5,024 nt of DNA from CAYSHJ01 sp964589725. GTDB taxonomy: Bacteria; Planctomycetota; Planctomycetia; Planctomycetales; Planctomycetaceae. Of the stretch, positions 1 through 5,024 are shown one piece after another. The notes beneath the pieces were generated by a model, which made no database searches, had not been told where the DNA came from, and saw only the letters and a program-made list of their open reading frames with translations. Where the stretch lies: assembly GCA_964589725.1 (NCBI GenBank), contig CAZPUJ010000064.1, positions 1 through 5,024 of the forward strand, read 5' to 3'. Each line of letters starts with the position of its first letter. Position 1 is the stretch's first letter. Position numbers and translations under genes: made by a program.

Positions 1-1776
1 GGCAACACACCCACGACGCCGTTCACGTTCACAGTGACTCGCACCGGTTCGGCCGGCACCGGGAGCGTCAACTTCACCGTCACCGGCAGCGGGACGAACG
101 CCGCCACCGCCGCCGACTTCTCGGGTGGCGTGTTCCCCACAGGCACGCTGAGCTTCGCGAGCGGTGAAAGTTCGAAGACGCTCACCATCGACGTGATCGG
201 CGACGCGGCCGTCGAGAACATCGAGACGTTCACCGTCACGCTGTCGAGTCCAGTCGGAGGCAGCCTGGGGACATCGACCGCGACGGGCACGATCAACAAC
301 GACGACGCCACGCTGTCCATCGCGGCGGCCAACACGTCAAAGGACGAAGGGAACGGCGGTTCGACGGCGTTCACGTTCACAGTCACACGCTTCGGCAACA
401 CGAGCGGAACGGGCAGCGTGAGCTACGCCGTGGCCGGCAGCGGTGCGAATCCCGCCGACGCGACCGATTTCGGTGGCACGCTGCCCGGCGGCACGCTCAA
501 CTTTGCGGCCAATGAGACCGCCAAGACCCTCACGATCAGCGTGACCGGCGACACGACTATCGAGAACGACGAAGGCTTCACCGTCACGCTGAGCAGCCCC
601 AGCTCCGGCATCACGCTCGTGACCGCGTCGGCCGCCGGCACGATTGTGAACGACGACGGCTTGCCGAGCGTTCTCGTGACCGTCAACACGGGCCTCCTGA
701 CACTGCTCGATTCGGGAACCCTGGCGCGCGACATTCGCATCACTCGTGACTCACTGACGAACCAACTGGTCATCACCGCCACGAAGAGTGTTTTGTCGCT
801 CAACGGTGCGACGCCCGTCAGCACACTGCGTGTCTCCGCCACCGGGATCACCGGAGTGTCCGCGGACCTGAGCGGCGGCGACGACAAACTGGATCTCGCC
901 ACGTTGACCTTGCCGGCCACGGTGCTTGGCGGCGACGGCAACGACACGCTTCTGGGAGGCTCGGCCAACGATAGCCTGCAAGGGGACGCCGGCAGCGACT
1001 CGCTCAACGGCGGCAGCGGCAATGACTCGTTGGGCGGCGGCAGCGGCGACGACGTCGTGATCGGCGGCGCCGGCACCGACACCTACTTCGAACGCACCGA
1101 CGCCGCGAATGTCACCATCACCAACACGACGATCGTCGGCGTGGGAGCCACGCCCACCTCCAGCGAAACGATTGGCACGGACATGGAGGCGATTCGTGTG
1201 ATCGGCGGCGACAGCAACAATGTCTTCGACGCTGGCACCGCGACCAAGAGCGTGCGGTTGGAAGGGGCCGGCGGCGACGATGTGCTCACCACCGGCAGCG
1301 GAGCGGATGTTCTGTTGGGCGGTTCCGGCAACGACGCACTCAATGGCAAGAACGGCAACGACACGATGCTCGGCGGCGAGGGGGACGATGTGCTCCTGGG
1401 AGGCGCTGGCAACGATGTGCTCGATGGCGAGGCGGGCAATGACAAGCTCAAAGGCCAGGACGGCAACGATGCCCTGCGCGGCGGCACGGGCAATGATACT
1501 CTGGAAGGTCTCGCGGGGAATGACACGCTCCTGGGCGGCGACGGAAACGACTTGCTCATGGGTGGCGACGCCGCCGACACCCTGCTGGGCGAAGCCGGAG
1601 CCGACACGCTCTACGGAGCCACGTCCACAACGACTGATCTGTACACCGACAAACTCGTGGGCGGCGGCAACGGTCTGACAACGGACCCCGGCGACCAATT
1701 CCCCGGTGCCACCGCCGCGGAAATCGTGGCGGCATTCACGTTCAACTTCGACGCGCTGTTGGCCGGATTGATCTAG
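1..1776 (+). CDS. Calx-beta and RTX (hemolysin-type) calcium-binding repeat protein, 5'-truncated
   Basis: This is the C-terminal 591 residues of a larger protein; the frame is open from base 1, so the start is upstream. It is probably a secreted or cell-surface structural or adhesive protein that binds Ca2+. Residues about 1-217 form two Calx-beta modules, each with an FTFTVTR strand, a DF(S/G)GG turn, a (S/K)TLTI strand, an FTVTLSSP strand and a closing GTI.NDD motif. A linker follows at about 218-308. RTX nonapeptides of the GGxGNDxL type fill about 309-360 and 420-540, separated by a 59-residue insert. The last 50 residues are not RTX and end FNFDALLAGLI, a hydrophobic tail that could serve type I secretion. 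The first residues align with the start of the second module, so more Calx-beta modules probably lie upstream. No catalytic domain is visible. The architecture is certain; the biological role is inferred only. Confidence 0.92.
   Translation, partial: GNTPTTPFTFTVTRTGSAGTGSVNFTVTGSGTNAATAADFSGGVFPTGTLSFASGESSKTLTIDVIGDAAVENIETFTVTLSSPVGGSLGTSTATGTINNDDATLSIAAANTSKDEGNGGSTAFTFTVTRFGNTSGTGSVSYAVAGSGANPADATDFGGTLPGGTLNFAANETAKTLTISVTGDTTIENDEGFTVTLSSPSSGITLVTASAAGTIVNDDGLPSVLVTVNTGLLTLLDSGTLARDIRITRDSLTNQLVITATKSVLSLNGATPVSTLRVSATGITGVSADLSGGDDKLDLATLTLPATVLGGDGNDTLLGGSANDSLQGDAGSDSLNGGSGNDSLGGGSGDDVVIGGAGTDTYFERTDAANVTITNTTIVGVGATPTSSETIGTDMEAIRVIGGDSNNVFDAGTATKSVRLEGAGGDDVLTTGSGADVLLGGSGNDALNGKNGNDTMLGGEGDDVLLGGAGNDVLDGEAGNDKLKGQDGNDALRGGTGNDTLEGLAGNDTLLGGDGNDLLMGGDAADTLLGEAGADTLYGATSTTTDLYTDKLVGGGNGLTTDPGDQFPGATAAEIVAAFTFNFDALLAGLI
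21..660 (+). repeat. Two tandem Calx-beta modules, about 348-bp period
   Basis: Two copies of a coding repeat about 116 residues long. The DNA block GTTCACGTTCACAGT occurs at 21-35 and again at 369-383, exactly 348 bp apart. The closing GTI.NDD motif is encoded from about 286 and again from about 637. Protein similarity is clear across the module, while DNA identity is patchy outside the FTFTVTR block. Calx-beta domains are known as Ca2+-binding beta-sandwich modules from Na/Ca exchangers and bacterial surface proteins. The paired acidic residues in the NDD motif fit that role. Confidence 0.85.
925..1080 (+). repeat. RTX nonapeptide block 1
   Basis: This block has about six consecutive 27-bp units encoding nine-residue repeats such as GGDGNDTLL and GGSGNDSLG. 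It closes with GGAGTD, after which the pattern stops. In RTX proteins such repeats fold into a parallel beta-roll that binds Ca2+ between turns, usually after export into the calcium-rich exterior. Several units carry Ser in place of Asp (SANDS, AGSDS), so some calcium sites may be weaker. Confidence 0.88.
1258..1620 (+). repeat. RTX nonapeptide block 2
   Basis: About 13 units of nine residues occur here, for example GGSGNDALN, GGEGDDVLL, GGAGNDVLD and GGDGNDLLM, ending near TLYGA. It is longer and closer to the RTX consensus GGxGxDxUx than block 1, with nearly every unit keeping the Asp. One unit reads GKNGNDTML and another GQDGNDALR, where Gly is replaced without breaking the period. The 27-bp DNA period favours replication slippage, so unit number may differ between strains. 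Confidence 0.9.
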
Positions 1777-1800
1777 CTCTGCCGCCAATGATCCGCGATT

Positions 1801-1820
1801 CCCACTCCGCAACTAGTGGG
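1801..1820 (+). terminator. Weak hairpin after the RTX gene, possible terminator
   Basis: CCCACT (1801-1806) pairs perfectly with AGTGGG (1815-1820) across an 8-nt loop, beginning 25 nt after the RTX stop codon. No T-run follows, so it does not fit an intrinsic terminator well. A second 6-bp stem, TTCGCT (1858-1863) with AGCGAA (1871-1876), lies just downstream. Either could be chance or could act as a 3'-end stabiliser. Confidence 0.25.
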
Positions 1821-1997
1821 CTGTCTGGAGCGGCTCGGCGGAACTGCGGCATGCGGCTTCGCTGTGGGCTAGCGAATCGGAAGCGGCAGTCGCAGTCTAT
1901 GAGTGTCAGATCGCTGGCATTATAGCGGTACCCATTCGATAGACTGATCCTGCGCGGTCACGATCGGTTTTCATCGACTTCATCGACGATTTCAAGT

Positions 1998-2001
1998 GGA
2001 G
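1998..2001 (+). promoter_or_regulatory. Ribosome-binding site of the MoaD-like gene
   Basis: GGAG lies 6 nt before the GTG at 2008. It decides the start in favour of 2008 over the in-frame GTG at 1996, which overlaps this site and has no purine-rich motif of its own. It is short, and many planctomycete genes lack a clear Shine-Dalgarno, so the choice is probable rather than certain. Confidence 0.45.
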
Positions 2002-2007
2002 CTTGAC

Positions 2008-2271
2008 GTGTCTCGTGTTTTCATTCCGCCACTGCTGCGTTCGCTGACAGACGGCCGTGAGGTTGTCGAGATCGCGGGACAGAGCGTGCTCGAAGTGATC
2101 GACAACCTCGACCGACAATTCCCCGGAGTGCGTGCCCGGCTCATCCACGGCGATCGCTTGACGCCGGGGTTGAGCGTGGCGGTGGGAACCAAGGTGAGTT
2201 CTCGCGGATTGTTGCACAAGATTAAGCCGGACGACGAGGTACATTTCCTTCCGGCCATTGGAGGTGGTTAG
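2008..2271 (+). CDS. MoaD/ThiS-family sulfur carrier protein (CysO-like)
   Basis: This small ubiquitin-fold protein has 87 residues. It opens with a beta strand, SRVFIPPLLRSLTDG, continues with a helix around VLEVIDNLDRQFPGVRARL, and ends in LPAIGGG. The terminal Gly-Gly is the hallmark of the family: it is adenylated by an E1-like enzyme (MoeB/ThiF type) and converted to a thiocarboxylate that donates sulfur. The IPPLLR..T.G opening and the LPAI.GG ending resemble mycobacterial CysO (cysteine synthesis) at least as much as MoaD of molybdopterin synthase, so the pathway is open. I chose GTG at 2008 because GGAG at 1998-2001 sits 6 nt upstream and the family strand begins at once. An in-frame GTG at 1996 would add four residues and has no such site. 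No MoaE, MoeB, CysM or JAMM-protease partner is in view. The cytoplasmic protein is probably co-transcribed with the following esterase gene. Confidence 0.9.
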   Translation: MSRVFIPPLLRSLTDGREVVEIAGQSVLEVIDNLDRQFPGVRARLIHGDRLTPGLSVAVGTKVSSRGLLHKIKPDDEVHFLPAIGGG

Positions 2272-2301
2272 ACTGTCGACGACGTACAGAGCAAACATCG
2301 A

Positions 2302-2308
2302 AGAGGAG
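2302..2308 (+). promoter_or_regulatory. Ribosome-binding site of the esterase gene
   Basis: AGAGGAG lies 9 nt before the ATG at 2318. It is the strongest Shine-Dalgarno match in the window. It fixes the start at 2318, where a textbook signal peptide begins, rather than at the upstream in-frame TTG at 2258, which overlaps the MoaD-like gene. Confidence 0.8.
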
Positions 2309-2317
2309 ACTGCCATT

Positions 2318-4891
2318 ATGTGTCGGTTTGTGTCGCGGCCTGGAATTCGGTTTCTGGTCACTGTGCTGGCCCTGGTTGCTCTCGCCCATCAGGCCCGCGC
2401 GGCCGATGACGGACGACGGGGATTCGTGGAGAAGGTTTTCAAGGACGAAGGGGGCAATCACAAGTACGTCGTCTTCGTCCCGAAGAATTACGCACCGTCA
2501 CGGCCTTCGCCGGTCATTTTGTTTTTGCACGGAGCCGGTGAACGCGGCAGCGACGGCAAGATTCATCTCAACGTCGGCTTGGGTCCGCTGGTGAAGGCTC
2601 GCGAGGCGACGTTTCCCGCGTTGGTCGTGTTCCCGCAGTCCGAGAACACTCGAAGTCGAGTCCTCGAAGGTTGGCAGCCCGATACGCCGGACGCTCAGCG
2701 AGCGTTGCGCATCCTCGAGCAAGTCGAGAAGGATTACCGCGTCGACACGAAGCACCGCATCTTAACCGGTTGGTCGATGGGAGGTTTCGGCGCGTGGAGC
2801 ATCGCGGCTGCCGATCCGTCGAAGTGGTCCTGCTTGGCGGTCCTGGCTGGCGGTGGTCGGCCGGAATGGGCCGAGAAACTCAAAGACCTGCCGATCTGGG
2901 CCTTTCACGGCGAGGCGGACACGGCAGTGCGAGTCAATCGTTCGCGCGAGATGATCGACGCCTTGAAGGCCGCCGGCGCGACGCCGCGTTACACCGAGTT
3001 TCGCGACGGCGATCATGATTCCTGGAAGACCGCCTACGCCGATGATCGGTTGATCGCCTGGATGCTCGACCCCCAGAAGGTTGACCCTGACAAGCTGCCC
3101 GCGCCGCGCACGCTCGTGACTCCGCAGCCTGTCATCGAGGAACCGTTCGTGCCGGCTCTCGAATTGTCGCGCGCCGTGTATGTCCGGCTGGGCAATCAAG
3201 CTCTCGATGCCGCCGCATACGCCGCACCTAAGCGTGTTCCCGCCGACCTGCTCAGCGGGCGAATCAATGACCTTGGCGACTACACGAACGTCGACGGTTA
3301 CGGATTCAACATTCAGTTCTCCGGAATCTCGTACACCAGCCAGTTGAATCAAGTGCGGATCAAGGCGCTCGGCAAGGATCGGCTGAGCATTCAAGTGGCC
3401 CTGTCGAAGGTGGCGCTCAACATCGGCGCGACCTATGTCACGGGCCAGGATCATTCCGCTCAAGCCGGCCCGATTCAGGTCGGCATGGGCCACGTGCGGC
3501 CGGTGTGGCTGAGCGTTGACGTGCAACCGTACATCGAGAAGCGACGCCTGCGACTGAAGTTGCTGGGCTCTCGCTTCGACATCCCGGACGACAATTGGTA
3601 CGTCACGTCGCCAGCGGGCGTGTCGGTCCAAGGTTTCGGCATGAAGCGCGATCGCGTCTCCAGCGGACTGGTCAACGGCTTGTACGGCAGCAAACATCGC
3701 ATCGAGAACGAAGTTCTGGCCGTCGTACCCAAATTGATCGACACGTTTGAGAAAAAGTTGGCGGAGTTCGGCGACATGGCGAACTCAACCGGCAGCATCT
3801 GGCCGCTGCCGGTCTACAGGCCGCGCGTGAAGCTCTGGCCGCAAGAGATCAGCACTGACGAGAACGGCGTCACGCTGGCTTTGGGAATGACGGCGGCGGC
3901 CGTTGATGCGAAGAATACGCCCAAGCAACCAAAGGTCGTCGAGTTGAACGCCCCGCTGCCGGCGGAGCTGACCAAATTGAAAACCCTGCAAGTTGGTATC
4001 GCTCCCCAGGCACTGCAACCGCTGACCGAATTGCTGGTGCAAGCGGATGTCGCGCGGATTCACGTGCTCGATATTCCCGAGGGCACCTTCGTCAAATTCG
4101 GCGACAAAGCCGCGCTATCCGAAGCGATTCCCGAACTGAAGCGATACGCGGACGCCGAACTCTGGCCTGAGCTAACTCTAGTCAGCGGTATCAACGCGAC
4201 CGATGCCAGCGAGAAAGCAGGTCCGACGCATCTTCAATTCCACGTCCCGAAGTTGCTCATCACAACGTCGCTCAAATCAGCGGCCGCCGACGATTCCAAG
4301 AAAAGCGAAGCCACGTTGACGCCGCTGACCGTGTTTGAGATCGAGCTGAAACAAAAGACTCAGGCGGAATTCGTCAAACCCGACTCACAGTCGCGCGCCG
4401 TTAAACTGGTTTGGGACGGCGATCCGGAGATCAAAGTGTCCTGCCGTTTTGCGGACGGTTATCAACCGCAAGACAATACGATCCGCTCCGAGCTTGTCGA
4501 ACAATGGCTCAAGGAGAGTTGGCAGGCCTGGACATCGCTTGGCCCGGTCACGTCGATCCGCATTCCCGATGCCGATTTCGGATTGACCAAGCTACGCATG
4601 TCGAACGCCGGCTGGGAATCGCCGCACCTCTTCGCCACGTTCACTCCGGCAGGCGTGAAAGTGACCAACAGTAGCAAGGAAATATTCATTTACGAAACCA
4701 AAGGCCCGTACTCCGATTGGAGCACCACTCGGTACACGCTCGAACCCGGCAAGTCGCACGAGTTCGAAATTGCGTACCCGCTGACGTACCGCCGCAACAA
4801 CGAAATCTACACGCTCTATCCGGGGTCGCACTCCGAGTTCCGAGAACCACTCACAGGGGGCCCGCCCAGATTTTTCCGAGCACGGGAGTAG
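2318..4891 (+). CDS. Secreted alpha/beta-hydrolase esterase with large C-terminal extension (possible TULIP-like lipid-binding domain)
   Basis: This 857-residue exported protein has a Sec signal peptide at 1-28 or 29 (arginines, the hydrophobic run FLVTVLALVALA, cleavage near ARA/A; no lipobox cysteine). Residues about 35-255 are an alpha/beta-hydrolase resembling the predicted-peptidase/phospholipase-carboxylesterase group: oxyanion motif HGAGERG at 71-77, nucleophile Ser153 in GWSMGG, likely acid Asp201 in HGEADTAV, and likely base His233 in DGDHDSW. The substrate is unknown; ester hydrolysis is the safest call. A proline-rich linker (about 256-280) leads to about 600 residues with no family I can name. 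Residues 285-500 and 500-765 alternate long amphipathic strands with helices (e.g. 462-484) in a way that suggests two TULIP/BPI-like lobes; this is inference. Residues about 767-857 look like a small beta domain with FIYETKGPYSDW and EPGKSHEFEIAYP motifs. Esterases of this group are usually about 250-350 residues, so this one is unusually long. The start is set by the AGAGGAG site and the signal peptide. It lies 46 nt after the MoaD-like gene. The stop codon falls inside a REP-like element. Confidence 0.92.
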   Translation: MCRFVSRPGIRFLVTVLALVALAHQARAADDGRRGFVEKVFKDEGGNHKYVVFVPKNYAPSRPSPVILFLHGAGERGSDGKIHLNVGLGPLVKAREATFPALVVFPQSENTRSRVLEGWQPDTPDAQRALRILEQVEKDYRVDTKHRILTGWSMGGFGAWSIAAADPSKWSCLAVLAGGGRPEWAEKLKDLPIWAFHGEADTAVRVNRSREMIDALKAAGATPRYTEFRDGDHDSWKTAYADDRLIAWMLDPQKVDPDKLPAPRTLVTPQPVIEEPFVPALELSRAVYVRLGNQALDAAAYAAPKRVPADLLSGRINDLGDYTNVDGYGFNIQFSGISYTSQLNQVRIKALGKDRLSIQVALSKVALNIGATYVTGQDHSAQAGPIQVGMGHVRPVWLSVDVQPYIEKRRLRLKLLGSRFDIPDDNWYVTSPAGVSVQGFGMKRDRVSSGLVNGLYGSKHRIENEVLAVVPKLIDTFEKKLAEFGDMANSTGSIWPLPVYRPRVKLWPQEISTDENGVTLALGMTAAAVDAKNTPKQPKVVELNAPLPAELTKLKTLQVGIAPQALQPLTELLVQADVARIHVLDIPEGTFVKFGDKAALSEAIPELKRYADAELWPELTLVSGINATDASEKAGPTHLQFHVPKLLITTSLKSAAADDSKKSEATLTPLTVFEIELKQKTQAEFVKPDSQSRAVKLVWDGDPEIKVSCRFADGYQPQDNTIRSELVEQWLKESWQAWTSLGPVTSIRIPDADFGLTKLRMSNAGWESPHLFATFTPAGVKVTNSSKEIFIYETKGPYSDWSTTRYTLEPGKSHEFEIAYPLTYRRNNEIYTLYPGSHSEFREPLTGGPPRFFRARE

Positions 4892-4976
4892 TTCCGGCCC
4901 TTGTGGCCGGTTTGATTTGAATTCGCCGGAACAAACGCAGAAGTCTCATCAACCAGGCCACAAGGGCCTGGGCTAC
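4888..4976. repeat. REP/BIME-like pair of inverted GTAG stem-loops
   Basis: Unit A on the + strand has GTAG at 4888-4891, two bases, then stem CCGGCC (4894-4899), loop CTTGT and stem GGCCGG (4905-4910). Unit B on the - strand has GTAG (complement of 4973-4976), one base, then stem CCAGGCC, loop CTTGT and stem GGCCTGG (4971 down to 4953). Read in their own orientation, the two units share head, loop and a GGTT.GAT tail. As a pair they also form a 13-bp perfect long-range inverted repeat (4896-4908 with 4956-4968). A GTAG head followed by a GC-rich palindrome, in inverted pairs between genes, is the known layout of REP/BIME elements mobilised by RAYT (Y1) transposases. Assignment to that class is inferred; no RAYT gene is in the window. 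Confidence 0.6.
4894..4918 (+). terminator. Possible terminator of the esterase transcript (REP unit A stem-loop)
   Basis: A 6-bp all-GC stem with a 5-nt loop (CCGGCC, CTTGT, GGCCGG) begins 2 nt after the stop codon and is followed by TTTGATTT. The broken T-run makes intrinsic termination plausible but not strong. The longer alternative pairing with 4953-4968 could instead protect the 3' end of the mRNA. Confidence 0.35.
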
Positions 4977-5024
4977 AGGTTCCGCAGACTCAAGAATTAG
5001 CTAGGCGTGTTTTCCTCACCTGAT
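4977..5024. other. Downstream intergenic tail
   Basis: After the inverted stem-loops the window ends in 48 non-coding bases. GTTCCG at 4979-4984 repeats the bases at 4891-4896 and is complementary to CGGAAC at 4927-4932, so the repeat element may extend slightly further. I see no gene start here. Confidence 0.35.

Larger units (their letters stand above)
1777..2007. other. Intergenic region between RTX and MoaD-like genes
   Basis: This 231-nt stretch shows no convincing coding sequence. It holds the two weak 6-bp hairpins near 1801-1876 and an AT-richer patch around 1919-1926 (CATTATAG) that could belong to a promoter, though no properly spaced -35 box is visible. It also holds a perfect 9-bp tandem duplication of TTCATCGAC at 1970-1987. 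The promoter for the downstream pair of genes most likely lies here, but I cannot place it. Confidence 0.5.

Noticed and set aside
925..1620. CRISPR-like or non-coding tandem array
   Set aside because: The 27-bp periodicity is explained fully by in-frame RTX nonapeptides; there are no conserved direct repeats with unique spacers.
751..1812. Long open frame of 353 codons on the - strand opposite the RTX repeats
   Set aside because: It is a by-product of the GC-rich 27-bp repeats, which keep all frames open. The protein has a biased, repetitive make-up with no recognisable domain, while the + strand frame has clear Calx-beta and RTX motifs.
1921..1926. TATAGC as a -10 promoter box
   Set aside because: No TTGACA-like box lies 16-18 bp upstream; the nearest candidate (GTGTCA at 1903-1908) is only 12 bp away. 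It is kept only as a remark on the intergenic region.
2258..2317. TTG start at 2258 that would extend the esterase by 20 residues
   Set aside because: It overlaps the MoaD-like gene, puts a charged stretch before the signal peptide, and ignores the strong AGAGGAG site before ATG 2318.
2762..3697. Open frame of 311 codons on the - strand within the esterase gene
   Set aside because: It overlaps the hydrolase domain in full, shows no domain or ribosome-binding site, and fits an antisense shadow of a high-GC gene.
4717..4920. 67-codon + strand frame ending VPALVAGLI, resembling the ALLAGLI end of the RTX protein
   Set aside because: The likeness rests on about 15 bases around TGGCCGG.TTGAT. 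The rest of the frame is out of phase with the esterase and has no domain, and its last codons come from the stem-loop repeat. I take the match as coincidence.

Overview
The window looks like chromosomal DNA from a high-GC (roughly 60%) bacterium, most likely a planctomycete of the Pirellulales/Planctomycetia type. This is inferred from three things: a secreted Calx-beta/RTX surface protein with planctomycete-style repeats, a GTG-started MoaD/ThiS-family gene, and a very large secreted esterase with long, poorly known C-terminal domains. No rRNA or taxonomic marker is present, so the assignment is tentative. All three genes lie on the + strand. I saw no tRNA, rRNA, CRISPR array, transposase or prophage gene.

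Region 1 (1-1776) is the 3' part of a large repetitive surface or secreted protein; its start lies outside the window. It has two Calx-beta modules (about 116 residues each), a linker, and two blocks of glycine/aspartate-rich RTX calcium-binding nonapeptides split by a 59-residue non-RTX insert. It ends in a hydrophobic tail that may be a type I secretion signal. Region 2 (1777-2007) is a 231-nt gap with two weak hairpins, an AT-richer stretch and a 9-bp tandem duplication, but no gene. Region 3 (2008-2271) is a small ubiquitin-fold sulfur-carrier protein of the MoaD/ThiS/CysO type ending in Gly-Gly. Region 4 (2318-4891) begins 46 nt later with a good ribosome-binding site. It encodes an 857-residue exported protein: signal peptide, alpha/beta-hydrolase esterase with a complete-looking Ser-Asp-His triad, then about 600 residues without a family I can name from sequence. 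The pattern of these residues suggests a two-lobed TULIP/BPI-like lipid-binding fold followed by a small C-terminal beta domain.

Region 5 (4888-5024) is non-coding and holds the most striking structure in the window. Two inverted stem-loops each carry the same loop (CTTGT, read in their own orientation) and each is preceded by a GTAG tetranucleotide. This is the architecture of a REP/BIME-type element. The GTAG head of the first unit supplies the stop codon of the esterase gene.

The sulfur-carrier and esterase genes are close enough to be co-transcribed, but no shared pathway is evident. The RTX gene is probably a separate transcription unit.
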